Shown one piece after another: positions 32,651-43,872 of a stretch of 64,000 nucleotides of DNA. Within the stretch, counting starts at the first letter, position 1; every line of letters starts with the position of its first letter. The notes beneath the pieces were generated by a model. The model was not told the origin of the DNA. It searched no databases and worked only from the letters and a program-made list of their open reading frames with translations. The position numbers were made by a program, and so were the translations under genes. Origin of the DNA: Synaphobranchus kaupii (lineage: Eukaryota > Chordata > Actinopteri > Anguilliformes > Synaphobranchidae); the NCBI GenBank assembly GCA_029718625.1, contig CM056376.1, positions 28,674,424-28,738,423 on the forward strand, given 5' to 3'.

Positions 32651-33569
32651 CAGATCCTTTCCAAAAAATTTGAATATCATGGAAAAGTTGTTTTTTTTTC
32701 CATAATTCCATTCAAAAAGTGAAACTTTCATAGATTATAGATTCATTACACACAAAGTGAAATATTTCTAGCCTTTATTTGTTTCATTTTTCATAATTTT
32801 GGCTTACAGCTCCAGAAAACCCCCAAAACAGTATTTCAAGAAATTAGAATAGTGTGTCGAAAATCAGCATTTACTTCAGTTATTTCAGAGAATGAGTGGA
32901 GTGGCTTGACTCGAGGAATCCGACAGTTGTAGCCCATGTCCCGGATATGTCTGTACGTGGTGGTTTTTGAAGCACTGACTCCAGCCTCAGTCCACTCCCT
33001 CTGCATCTCCGCCAAATTTTGGAATCGTCTTTGCTTGACAATCCGCCGAAGCCTACGGTCATCTCTTTTGCTTGTGCGCCTTCTCCTGCCACATTTTTCC
33101 CTTCCACTAAACTTTCTATTGATATGCTTGGACACTGCACTCTGTGAACAGCCAGCCTCCTTAGCGATGACCTTTTGTGGCTTACCCATCTTCTGGAGGG
33201 TGTCAATGATGGTCTTTTGGCCAATTGTCAAGTCTGCAGTCTTCCCCATACTGAACCAAACTGAGATAAACTTTGCAGGTGTTTTGAGTAAATTAGATGA
33301 TAGTGTGACACTCAGTCTAAAACATTAATTCTCTGAAATAACTGAAGTAAATGCTGATTTTCGACACACTATTCTAATTTCTTGAAATACTGTTTTGGGG
33401 GTTTTCTGGAGCTGTAAGCCAAAATTATGAAAAATGAAACAAATAAAGGCTAGAAATATTTCACTTTGTGTGTAATGAATCTATAATCTATGAAAGTTTC
33501 ACTTTTTGAATGGAATTATGAAAAAAAAAAAACTTTTCCATGATATTCTAATTTTTTGGAAAGGATCTG
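32651..33569 (-). mobile_element. Tc1-family element with ~240-bp TIRs, catalytic domain deleted
   Basis: The ends CAGATCCTTTCCAAAAAATT and their complement are flanked by TA (32,649-32,650 and 33,570-33,571). The TIRs extend about 240 bp with near-perfect complementarity, so most of the 919 bp is hairpin-forming. Only the DNA-binding part of a transposase remains between them. Confidence 0.9.
32836..33249 (-). CDS. Tc1 DNA-binding domain only (transposase N-terminus)
   Basis: A 137-codon open frame begins MGKTADLTIGQKTIIDT. It has the two helix-turn-helix units of Tc1 transposases (SQSAVSKHINRKF and KTTTYRHIRDMGY) separated by a basic GRRRRTSKRDDRR linker resembling an AT-hook. After VKPLHSFSEITE it runs into the TIR, and there is no DDE domain. 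A protein like this could still bind the family's TIRs and might compete with full transposase. Whether it is expressed is unknown, and it may be a by-product of internal deletion. Confidence 0.75.
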   Translation of the reverse strand: MGKTADLTIGQKTIIDTLQKMGKPQKVIAKEAGCSQSAVSKHINRKFSGREKCGRRRRTSKRDDRRLRRIVKQRRFQNLAEMQREWTEAGVSASKTTTYRHIRDMGYNCRIPRVKPLHSFSEITEVNADFRHTILIS

Positions 33570-33571
33570 TA

Positions 33572-34227
33572 CCCGCTTGACACCACAAAGTTACTGCAAT
33601 CAAAGGTAGACAACAAGATAAATTATTTTAAAATTGACATAGTATCTAACTCATAATTCATGCTGTATATTCAAACTGTTTAAAACATTTTTGATAAATT
33701 TTGTGTTTTGAATTTTGTTACTTTTAACCAGAGTGCCTCAAGGACAGACTTCAAAGGAGAGGAAAGGGAGGCTGTTGAAGACAACTTGTCTCTGGTGTGG
33801 CGTTTTCTCTCAGAGAAAATTAGCGATATCAATAAAAAGAAGACATGGTGAAAGTAGAGGTATGTTAATATTTTCAAGTCCTTCTTGCATGTGATCGACT
33901 CGCTTCCACTCACACGTCAAACAAAACCTGCATTGAACTGGAAGGCAATGTAAACATTGTTCAGCACAATAAATAATTGTAATTGTACAAGTAGTAGTTA
34001 TTTTTTGTTGGGAGTTGCGAACCACCTCATTGCTTCATGTGATCATGGGACCAACACCCCAGCCAACCAACTGAGAAAAGGGTCGTCGTAACGCAAGCAG
34101 TCTAGCTCAAACAGTAAGCAATAATAACATTGAAAACTGATGTCTTAAAGGCCCCACACAATAAAAATTTACCTCTTTTACAATCCTGAGTCCTCTCAAG
34201 ACTGAGTTTATTAGCTGACTTTGAGAT
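33572..34227. other. No gene recognised
   Basis: AT-rich sequence with only short frames lacking motifs. It ends at the target site of the next gypsy element. Confidence 0.5.
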
Positions 34228-34232
34228 GTATA

Positions 34233-34568
34233 TGTGGCAAGATCGAGAGCCACCCTCACGGAAGAACAGGCAGTACACAGGAGCTGTAATTTCAACAGAC
34301 ACTTTATTTGTCTTTTTGGAATATTTGCTGGCTACGGTACTATCGGACACTTCTCTTCCGTCCTCTCCCGTCATCGGCCAGCCCCTTTCATCTCCTGCTT
34401 AAAGCCCAGGCTCACTGTCAAAGCAATCAGGCAACAATCCAACAATCATTCAATTGTTAATTATCGTGTTGTCCTGACTAACTCATGACATCTGTGGTTC
34501 CGGGTCCGAGAGCCGCTCCGCTCACTCTCTCTCTGCAAGCAGAGGCTAACCACGCCCACCCTGCCACA
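34233..34568 (-). repeat. 3' LTR of gypsy copy 2
   Basis: 336 bp; it lacks about 9 bp (around 34,398) present in its partner LTR. Confidence 0.93.
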
Positions 34569-34571
34569 TAC

Positions 34572-35973
34572 TTAGACCGGGGTGCCATCCGGCCGATGAC
34601 CAACCCCCACCTCGAGGCGAGAGAGGAAGTCCGCCACCACCATCTGCGCCCCCGGCCTATGAACCACCTTAAAATTAAACGGCTGAAGAGCCAGATACCA
34701 ACGGGTGATTCGTGCGTTGGTATCTTTCATGCGGTGGAGCCACTGGAGGGGGGCGTGGTCCGACCGGAGGGGGTCGTGGTCCGACCAGAGGGTGAATGCG
34801 CGGCCCAGCAGGTAATACCGGAGGGACCCAACCGCCCACCGGATAGCGAGGCATTCTTTCTCAATGGTGCTGTACTTCGCCTCCCGCTGTGAAAGTTTGC
34901 GGCTTATGTACAGCACCGGGCGATCGACTCCCTCCACCTGCTGGGTCAACACCGCCCCCAGCCCTCTGTCCGACGCGTCTGTCTGCAGGGTGAAAGGGAG
35001 AGAAAAGTTAGGTGTGAACAACAGCGGCTCCCCACAGAGTGCTTCTTTTACCCTCTCAAACGCCCTCCGGCACAACTCCGTCCACTGGACCGGCTCTGAG
35101 GCACCTTTTCGAGTTAAATCAGTCAAGGGGCTGGTCAGCTCCGAAAAGGCAGGAATAAACCTCCTGTAGTAACCGGCCAACCCCAAGAACCTCCTCACCT
35201 CTTTTTTTGTCTTGGGCCGGGGGCAGGTCGCAATCGCCGCGGTTTTGTCCACTAGAGGCCGCACCTGTCCACTTCCCAAGTGGTACCCCAAATACCGTAC
35301 CTCCGCTCTGCCAATTGCACACTTCCTCGGGTTAGCCGTGAGCCCCGCCCGCCTCAATGAGTCGAGCACCGCCCCCACATGCCGCATATGCTGTGCCCAG
35401 TCGCTACTGTGGATGATAATATCATCAATATAAACTGCAGCATATGCGACATGCGGACGCAGCACCCGATCCATAAGGCGTTGGAACGTGGCTGGAGCCC
35501 CGAATAACCCGAATGGAAGTGTCCGAAATTGGTACAAACCGTCCGGAGCGGAGAAAGACGATTTTTCCTTGGACTCTGGCGACAAGGGAATCTGCCAGTA
35601 GCCCTTGGTCAGATCCAGTGTCGAAAAAAAACGAGCCGTGCCCAGCCGATCCAAGAGTTCATCGACCCTAGGCATTGGATAAGCATCAAACCGTGAAACT
35701 TCGTTCACCTTTCTGTAATCCACACAGAACCGGATAGACCCATCTGGTTTCCCTACCAGAACAATGGGGCTACTCCAGGCACTGTGTGACTCCTCTATTA
35801 TGCCCAACTCCAGCATGGCCTTTATTTCTGCCTGTACCAATTTTTTTTTTGTGTTCCAGCAGTCTATACGGACGGGAACGTACCGTCACTCCCGGGGCGG
35901 TTTCGATATGGTGGGTTACGAGATTAGTGCGTCCGGGTAGGGGAGAAAACACATCCGCAAACTGCTTTTGCAA
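34572..35973 (-). pseudogene. Reverse transcriptase-RNase H of gypsy copy 2, frameshifted
   Basis: The RT N-terminus (FADVFSPLPGRTNLVTHHIE) and the main RT body (LDLTKGYWQIPL, YIDDIIIHS near 35,415) lie in different frames, because of an expanded T run near 35,840-35,850. RNase H (LQTDASDRGLG) follows in frame. It carries a duplicated segment (WSDHDPLRSDHAPLQWL) from a short tandem duplication near 34,755-34,790. Confidence 0.88.
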
Positions 35974-36063
35974 CAGGGCAAGGTCTGCCTGCTGGCTTGG
36001 CGAGAGATGGCCATCCGAAAGGGGCGGGGTCTGATTGGGTGAATTTGGTACCTCCGGCCCCAG

Positions 36064-36990
36064 CTAATCTTTCTCCTGATCCACCGTCACCAGCGAGACA
36101 GCTGCTACCTCTTTCCAAGCTTTTAATAGGTTCAGATGGTAGATTTGTTTTGCTCCTTCCCTATCCGAACGCACCACCTCGTAGTCTACCTCCCCTATTC
36201 GCCGTGTGACCACAAAGGGCCCTTGCCACTTGGCGAGCAATTTTGTGCTGGAGGTTGGAAGTAATACCAGTACTTTATCTCCCGGTGAAAATTGTCTGAG
36301 TTTCGTCCCTTTATTATAGTGTGTTTGCTGCCGCTCCTGGGCCTTGAGCAAATTCTCCCGTGATACCCTCCCCAGTGTATCGAGTTTTGCTCGCAGGTCC
36401 ATTACGTACTGTATTTCATTTTTACTGGAGCTTGGACCATCCTCCCAGGTTTCTTTAACGAGATCCAAGACTCCCCGGGGCTTTCGCCCGAATATTAGTT
36501 CAAAGGGAGAAAATCCCGTGGAGGCCTGGGGAACCTCCCGCACTGCAAATAGTAAAGGGACTAGCCATTTATCCCAATTCCGACTATCCTCGTGAACAAA
36601 CTTCCGAATCATTGACTTCAAAGTCCTATTAAAGCGCTCAACGAGCCCATCCGTTTGGGGATGGTACACACTGGTTTTAATTGACCGAATGCCCAATAAA
36701 GCGTACAGTTCGTTTAGTTTTCGTGACATAAACGATGTTCCCTGGTCCGTCAGAATCTCTTTCGGGATTCCAACGCGGGAGATGATCTGAAACAGTGCCT
36801 GCGCAACACTCTTAGCCGAGATATTTCGCAGCGGAACTGCTTCGGGATACCGGGTCGCATAATCCACCAGAACTAATACGAATCGGTATCCCTGAGTGCT
36901 CCGTTCAAATGGCCCGATGAGGTCCATAGCCACGCTATCAAACGGGACCTCTATTAATGGAAGTGGCTGCAACGGCACTTTGGAACGGCC
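36064..36990 (-). pseudogene. Integrase core fragment of gypsy copy 2
   Basis: It resumes after the 1-bp deletion with VAMDLIGPF, TDQGTSF and GLVERFNR, and includes the GPF module. It ends at a TAG (~36,066) where copy 1 has a Glu codon, before the reverse transcriptase. Confidence 0.88.
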
Positions 36991-38830
36991 GGGGAATTCA
37001 CTAATTGACATTCCGGGCACGACGCACACCACCGACGTACGTCTGCCCAAATGCCCGGCCAATAAAATTGGGCCATTATACGGTTGAGTGTCTTTTCGTA
37101 TCCTAAGTGTCCCGCCATGGGGTTATAATGAGCCGCCTGGAAAACCATTTCCCTGCGGCTTTTTGGTACCAACAACTGGGTATTTTCTTCCCCTGTCTGA
37201 GCGTCCCGACACACTCGATATAACCTATCTCTAATAATCGAGAAATATGGGTGAGAAAGAGCTGCCTCAGGTCGTACCTGTTGACCATCAATACGCATCA
37301 CCTGATCGAAGGCAAAGCGTAAGGTGTCATCCCAAGACTGTTCGAGTGGGAAATCCTCCGTGGGGGGAAACACCGAAACCAGGGGAGTCTCCCTTCGAGG
37401 CTCCCTCGGCTCTGTCCCCCCCTCGACCGCGTCGGCTGACCCTGCGTCATCACCGTCAGCAGCACACACCTCACCTGTCCCTACCGGTCGGGATCGCACC
37501 TCCCACAGCTTCCCTGACACTTTACGAAACCCCGCCCAATCAATGCCCAAAATCAAGGGGTGCGACAGCCGGGAGCTAACCGCGGCTTTAACTATATGCA
37601 TTTTTTTGTTATAATAAATTTTGACCGGCACTACCGGATATTTGTGCACATCACCATGCACGCACCTAATTGACACCCATGGTGCCTCAACCAATGCCTC
37701 GGGTCGAACCAGGCTTTGCCGAATGATGGACTGCATAGCCCCCGAATCCAACAACGCCCGGTGTTCACTCCCTTGCACCCTTACCGGGATGCAGTACGCC
37801 CCCTCTGGATCGTGAGCGAGAGAGGGCGGCCAGACAACCCGGACCACCTGCCCCACTTCCATCAGTGGACAGTCGCGGCGCAGGTGACCGAGCTGACCGC
37901 ACCGCCAACACCCCGGTCCAGACGCCTGCGGAGCCCTCTGTGGGTCGGACCCTCCCACCACCGAGCCTGAGCCTGTAGAGGGAGGGACAAGAAAAGGAGA
38001 ATTAATTCGGGGGTGGGTTGTAGCGGGGTCTCGGGGAAAAGGGCCTGGGCCCGTGCGAGGAGGGGGTTTCCTCCTCGGAGCCGGGTCCGGCGGCTTTTGC
38101 GGCGGGCTGCTGGGCACAGTGGCCAGATGGTCTTCGGCCAGGGCCACGGCCAGCTCCAGGCTGGTGGGTCGGTGGCAGCGAACCCAGCTAGCTGTCGCCT
38201 CTGGCAGCCTGCCCATAAATGCCTCCAGCACGACCTGCTCCACTACCCCCGCGGCGGACCGGATGTCTGGCTGCAACCAGCGCCGAGCCATATCAGTGAG
38301 CCGCTGGGCGAACGCGAACGGCCGATCCCCCCGGCCCAGGGATGCTTCCCGGAACCGGCGCCGTTGGTCCTCGGGGCTATAGCCCAGCCGATCCAGGATG
38401 GCCCTCCTGACGTTGTCGTAGTCAGCGCGGGCTACCGCCGGCAACCCATGCGCCGCCTGCTGGGCTTCCCCTGTTAACAGGGGCAGGAGGCGGACCACCC
38501 ACTCCTCTCTGGGCCACTGACACGCCTCCGCGGCCACCTCGAAACTATCCAGGAAGGCCTGGGCGTCGTCATCCGCGGTCATCTTCAGCAATTGGATCTT
38601 CATCCGGGTCCGGAAGGGCTGATCCCGGGATCCTGCCCCCCCGACGGTGGCTAGCTGTCGTAGCGTCTCCGTCTGGAGGGTGGCCTGTACACGCAGAGCC
38701 TCCATCTGCTCTGCGTGTACTGCAGCTTGTCTCTCCTGCATCAACGCCATTGCCTCCAGCATACGGGCGAGTGCCACGACTGGCTGCCCCGCTTCTGTTC
38801 GTTCCTGCTCTGTATTAATTTTCCCTGGTC
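36954..38830 (-). pseudogene. Gag-protease-integrase N-terminus of gypsy copy 2
   Basis: Gag and pol are in one continuous frame here, with an intact CWRCGQLGHLRRDC knuckle (C-x2-C-x4-H-x4-C) and protease LLDSGAM. The Met that starts gag in copy 1 is Ile here, and the frame runs open upstream into the leader and LTR. The frame ends at 36,954 because of a 1-bp deletion between the integrase zinc finger (CASCPEC) and the integrase core. Confidence 0.85.
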
Positions 38831-38866
38831 TGTTCTTCCTTTCATACTCCCCGTACGGGCCACCAC

Positions 38867-39208
38867 TGTGGCAAGATCGAGTGCCACCCTCGCGGAACAG
38901 GCAGTACACAGGAGCTGTAATTTCAACAGACACTTTATTTGTCTTTTTGGAATATTTGCTGGCTACGGTACTATCGGACACTTCTCTTCCGTCCTCTCCC
39001 GTCATTGGCCAGCCCCTTTCATCTCCTGCTTCCCTCCTTTAAAGCCCAGGCTCACTGTCAAAGCAATCAGGCAACAATCCAACAATCATTCAATTGTTAA
39101 TTATCGTGTTGTCCTGACTAACTCATGACAGCTGTGGTACCGGGTCCGAGAGCCGCTCCGCTCACTCTCTCTCTGCAAGCAGAGGCTAACCACGCCCACC
39201 CTGCCACA
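38867..39208 (-). repeat. 5' LTR of gypsy copy 2
   Basis: 342 bp; adjacent to the tRNA-Ile primer-binding site just left of 38,867. Confidence 0.93.
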
Positions 39209-39213
39209 GTATA

Positions 39214-40323
39214 TTAATATACCTATTGACATTTTTTGAAAAGATATTTGATGGGTGTGTAGTGGATACATCCCTCTGTGATATGTTGTGGTTATTTGAA
39301 GTTTTTAGAATCCCTTGTCCCATCACTTTGAAAGAAAATGCCCACTCATTGTTTTTCAGTATAGGGATGAATCGACGTGAAAACAATGTAATGAAGGTTT
39401 TGCTTTTAATTTTGGCACATCTTCGACTCATCACCATTGAAAAGTGATGTGGCACGAATTCCTCTCCATACTAATAGTATACTGAACTCCATACTATGGG
39501 CAGCCAACAGTGCCAAAATGATGTTGTCTGGGACTGCCTTACACTGTGCGTTTTAATTGATCAATAACATTAAAATCTCATCCGCATTAGCATTGACACT
39601 CACAATTATCAGTTTGTACCATTCGCATTCGCACTGGCACTTGCATAATAATGTAGATACCATTGCAGTTAGCATTAAAAATCACAAGAAATGGCAGAAA
39701 TGTGAGCTTTAAAATGTAAATTATGAAAACATTAACCTCGGCTACATGTTTCAGTGTAATGTCACCCCTTGGCCTTTCCATACCCCATACCTATACAGCA
39801 CAGAGAGTCTGCCACTTTTCAGGTTTTCCTACAGAAATAACCGCAATGACCACAGACTCTCAGCCCTTAAAAACAGTAACTTCTGTACCTTCTGACCTCA
39901 TGTAACTAATACTATCTACATACCCTGGGGTCTACACAAATTATTCTATTTACAAATATTAACAATGGCAATGCTAACAATAATGTTATAGAATAACTAT
40001 AAAAATGTGAATCAATGAATTCTAGCTAGCTTTTATTAACACAGCATGTTCGTTTTCTTTTCCGGTGCTGCTACTTCAGTGCTGCTACTCCGGTGCTGGG
40101 GGCGCTCCAACACTGGCACTGCAGGTAAGTGTTTAAACAAACATTTAAAAGGAACATGGTAACGAACAAACGTGTATTCAAGTCCATTGCCACGTGTGTG
40201 TGAGTGTGTGTGTGTGTGTGTGTAGCAAGACCATTTCCAAAAGCCTTGTGATGCCTGCATCACAGGTATCTTCTTGCCCACTCCAAAAATTAGGGATGCA
40301 CCAATATGACAATATCAGTACAA
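39214..40323. other. No gene recognised
   Basis: AT-rich sequence with a (GT)n tract at ~40,194-40,223. Short frames only. Confidence 0.5.
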
Positions 40324-40360
40324 TACAGTGGGGTGCTAAAATTTGGGCACCCCACTGTAT
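40324..40360. repeat. Mini-hairpin with Tc1-like terminal word
   Basis: TACAGTGGGGTGC and its exact complement GCACCCCACTGTA are separated by a short spacer. This is two fused Tc1-type ends without an interior, abutting the next element. Confidence 0.7.
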
Positions 40361-40408
40361 ATACAGTCGAAGTCGGAAGTTTACATACACTTAGGTTGAA
40401 GTCATTAA

Positions 40409-41052
40409 AGGGATAGTTCGGAATTTTGGACATAATGTCTCAATTACGACTTACCCATGATGTAGTTGATTGATGGAAACCATTTTCAGCTAATTCCATG
40501 CTGTCCCTTCTTTTGGACATACATACGTTGCTAATGCTAGCGCAACTCTAAGGTAACCGGTAGCATCCACTACCAAACGCACTTAAACACTCCACAGTGC
40601 ACCCAAAGCAAATAAAATACGACGACAGTCTATCTGGGTTATTTTGAGTGTTTATACCATCATTTTTGAAGTCAAACTGAATCCTTTACTTTGTGCTGAC
40701 CTATATTCTCTGTGGAAGTACGGCGGCGGAGCAAACGTGGCCATTGCAACTTGTTGCTCTCCTTTGTTGTTGTAGTCGACCAGTGCCGGCAATACATTCG
40801 TAGGTAACGTAAAGTATCGCTCCCCAGATAGACTGTCGTTGTATTTTATTTGCTTTGGGTGCACTGTGGAGTGTTTAAGTGCCTTTGGTAGTGTATGCTA
40901 CCGGTTACCTTAGAGTTGCGCTAGCATTAGTAACGTGTGTATGTCCAAAAGAAGGGACAGCATGGAATTAGCTGAAAATGGTTTCCATCAATCAACTACA
41001 TCATGGGTAAGTCGTAATTGAGACATTATGTCCAAAATTCCGAACTATCCCT
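40409..41052. mobile_element. TTAA-target element (AGGGATAGTTCGG family), long form, nested
   Basis: It has the same ends as 12,224-12,482, flanked by TTAA at 40,405-40,408 and 41,053-41,056. The host Sleeping Beauty-type IR reads GTCATTAAAACTC when the insert is removed, which confirms the boundaries and the duplication. The interior is itself near-palindromic around 40,740-40,800, with an extended GCACTTAAACACTCCACAG arm on each side. Confidence 0.88.
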
Positions 41053-41281
41053 TTAAAACTCATTTTTAACCACTCCACAGATTTCAGGTTAGCAAACTAT
41101 AGTGTTGGCAAGTCAGTTAGGACATATACTTTGTGCATGACACAAGTAATGTTTCCAACAATTGTTTACAGACAGATTATTTCACTTTTAATTCACTATA
41201 TCACAATTCCAGTGGGTCAGAAGTTTACATACACTAAGTTGACTGTGCCTTTACATTTTTAACATTTGGTCGCATATTTTT

Positions 41282-41935
41282 TTGGCATGCCATGACTTTC
41301 TGATGTCTGTGACCCAACAACATCAAAAGACTCTTGATATCTTATTTTCTGGTACTCTTACAAGCGATACTATAACATCTCTGCATTTGAATGGATCTCT
41401 ATGGGAATTGGGGGTGGGACTAGATTTAGCTGTAAATTATACTGGAACAGTATGGAAACACATGGTTGGCTAAATGGCTCGAATTCAACAAGGGTCTGCC
41501 GTATCAAACAAGCCTTAAATCATCACTCTGCTGCCAGAAATACCATAGATATGGATGGATAACTTGAAGGGTTTCTTCTCCTGACTTATTTTTCCATAGA
41601 GTTCAATAGGAAAATTTGTCAGGAGAAACAAACCTTAAAGTGATCCATCTATATCTACTGCATATCTGGCAGCAGAGTGATGGTTTGAGGCTCGTTTGAT
41701 ACCTCAGACCCTTGAGGACTTACAGCCATTTTACCATTCATGTATTCCATACTGTTCCAGCATAATTTACAGCTAAATCTAGTCCCACCCCCCAGTTCCC
41801 ATAGAAATCCATTAAAATGCAGAAACGTTATAGCATCGCTTGTAAGAGTACCAGAAAATAAGATATCAAGTGTCTTTTGATGTTGTTGATTCACAGACAT
41901 CAGGAAGTCATGGCATGCAAAGGATATGTGACCAA
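41282..41935. repeat. Palindromic interior of the Sleeping Beauty-type element
   Basis: Arms such as GGCATGCCATGACTTTCTGA (41,283) and TCAGGAAGTCATGGCATGC (41,900-41,918) are reverse complements over about 280 bp, with a spacer near 41,565-41,640. No reading frame of a transposase is present. Confidence 0.85.
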
Positions 41936-42148
41936 ATATTAAAAATTTAAAGGCACAGTCAACTTAGTGTATGTAAACTTCTGGCCCACTGGAATTGTGA
42001 TATAGTGAAATAAAAGTGAAATAATCTGTCTGTAAACAATTGTTGGAAAAATTTCTTGTGCCATGCACAAAGTAGATGTCCTAACTGACTTGCCAACACC
42101 ATAGTTTGCTAACATGAAATCTGTGGAGTGGTTAAAAATGAGTTTTAA

Positions 42149-43371
42149 AGAGATACTGCAGAGCCTTTTCTAAGGCCTTTTTTACCGCTTCCATTTGAAC
42201 TGTAACTCGTGAGTAGGTGTGGTCATATGACGATGATGCCACGTAGTCATATTATGAATATTCATACGGTCAAGGAGTGAAAGGGTGTGTCTTGGTGAAC
42301 TGACTCAGCCCCCTTCCTGCTCTCCCCTCACTACTAAACAAACAACAAAATGGCGTGCGACAAGAGTGACAGCAGTACTGCAGGGAGTTTTGAGGTGGAC
42401 GAGTTTGAAGTGGAGGAAGAGCATTCCTTCGTGGTGGAAGACTCTCCTCGCGAAGATGTTGCTCGGGCAATACAGCCGTATTCATTCGAGCCACTGGCAG
42501 CAGGCTGTATTGGTTGAGCAATGTCTTCGCGAGGAGAGGACCGGGGATGTAACCGAATGGTAAAGCTAACATTACCTAGCTAAGCTAGCTTTGTCTGGCT
42601 AAAGTAACGTTACTATTGAATACATTCAAATACACAGAAAAACCCAGTCACACGGTAACGTTAGTATATTGAACATGGCTGGTTGTAGCGCCCTCATAGC
42701 TCCACTTGGTCCGGAGAGAATTGTTATCATTTATTAGCTAACATTATTCATAAATGATAGCTGAGATAACTAGCTGTGGCCACTGCTCTAACCATTTCCC
42801 CTCCAGAAAACTTGTGTTGCCGTGAGGTTACCGAGGTAACGTTATGTCAGCGTAGTTATGAAGCTATTCTTGATTTGTCTAATACTACTGTGCTGTAGTC
42901 GGGCATGCTTGGCCCATACATGTGCAATTACACAATAATATCACAAGTATCAATGTAACTCATGTGTGGTAAGACGTTGTAGATGAATAGCTCTCTATGT
43001 AGCTCGATATAAGTCGTAATTTTAACGTTAGCAGTAATACAAAGCAATTCGCATTTGAAATTGAACTAGTTAGCAGTACAAGGGTCTCAGTCTCAAAGAG
43101 GGAAAAAAAAACATTGGTCTCTGCTTTTATACCACATGCCCAGCCGAGACCACCCCTAGGACCACCTCAACTCCACCCATTTTTATGTTAAGGATCTCGT
43201 GACGTCATGAATCCCTGGAAACCAGTGTATTGGTAAGCCTACACAAAAACTCAGAAAAAAACATTTTGACTAAACATGAGATTTTCGGACATAAACAGTT
43301 GTGTATGATCATAATCTAACCCAAAACATCGGTTTTCAATGGGAAAAGTCGGTTTTTGACTGCAGTATCAC
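42149..43371 (+). mobile_element. TTAA-target element (GATACTGCAG ends), nested
   Basis: The left end AGAGATACTGCAG and right end CTGCAGTATCAC are near-complementary, flanked by TTAA on both sides inside the right Sleeping Beauty-type IR. It is a 1.2-kb, non-autonomous, Kolobok- or piggyBac-like candidate. Its left part carries a short exon-like frame (42,350-42,517). Confidence 0.75.
42350..42517 (+). CDS. Short exon-like frame in the nested element, acidic; unidentified
   Basis: ATG at 42,350 opens 55 codons beginning MACDKSDSSTAGSFEVDEFE and including ARAIQPYSFEPLA, then TGA. The acidic N-terminus and the IQPYSFEP word faintly recall the P2X7-intracellular-domain-like proteins that are multi-copy in fish genomes. 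The match is short. It may be a fragment carried by the transposon or chance. Confidence 0.3.
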   Translation: MACDKSDSSTAGSFEVDEFEVEEEHSFVVEDSPREDVARAIQPYSFEPLAAGCIG

Positions 43372-43780
43372 TTAAATGACTTCAACCTAAGTGTATGTAA
43401 ACCTCCGGCTTCAACTATATATAGTATTTTATTTATTTATCTTTTGGCCCAGCACTTCTTAACTCCTTTGTGCAGAGGCTTAATTTTACCCATTTTCATC
43501 TGTTTAGTACCATTCTGTTTAAAGCTTTATAACCCTGACACGCACCGCCCATAAACTGTAAGCGCTTGGCAGTTGTAGTTCACAGTAAAGCACAGATACC
43601 TGGTACATGTGCAGTGGTTTGGGGCCATATCTCTACTCTCACTACAGGTAGGGAGTTGGCTGAGAGTTCATTTTAATCAGGAGGAGAGCTATTTTTCTAC
43701 AAATCAAATATAACTTTTTGGTGGAATTCCTTTTTTACCAACTTTCACACCATCTTTAAACTTCCACTATTGTTTTTCAG

Positions 43781-43850
43781 ACGCTATGTAGGAATAAACC
43801 CAGAGAGGGGCACCAAGGCTGGATGGGACAAAGTGCTGTCCAAGAGAACT
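43781..43850 (+). other. Candidate orphan exon, unidentified
   Basis: Acceptor TTGTTTTTCAG ends at 43,780 and a GTAAAG donor follows 43,850. The 70-nt interval is open in one frame and translates RYVGINPERGTKAGWDKVLS. I recognise no family. It could be an exon of a neighbouring host gene cut by the BEL insertion, part of an old element, or chance. Confidence 0.25.
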
Positions 43851-43872
43851 GGTAAAGTCGCTCATAAAGGTC

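Larger units (their letters stand above)
34233..39208 (-). mobile_element. Gmr1-like Ty3/gypsy LTR retrotransposon, copy 2
   Basis: The LTRs are 34,233-34,568 (336 bp) and 38,867-39,208 (342 bp), TG...CA. They are flanked by the duplication GTATA (34,228-34,232 and 39,209-39,213). The LTRs differ by several substitutions and a 9-bp indel, so this copy is older than copy 1. The primer-binding site TGGTGGCCCGTACGGGGA matches the 3' end of tRNA-Ile(AAT). Domain order is the same as in copy 1. The coding region carries at least three disabling lesions. Confidence 0.95.
40364..43417. mobile_element. Sleeping Beauty-type non-autonomous element with palindromic interior and two nested insertions
   Basis: Both outer ends match the salmonid Tc1/Sleeping Beauty terminal sequence (GAAGTCGGAAGTTTACATAC). 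The inner direct repeat lies about 160-190 bp inside each end once insertions are removed (CAGTGGGTCAGAAGTTTACA near 41,212), giving the family's IR/DR arrangement. TA flanks both ends. Instead of a transposase, 41,282-41,935 is a palindrome with arms of about 280 bp. One TTAA-target element interrupts each IR (40,409-41,052 and 42,149-43,371). Confidence 0.88.
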
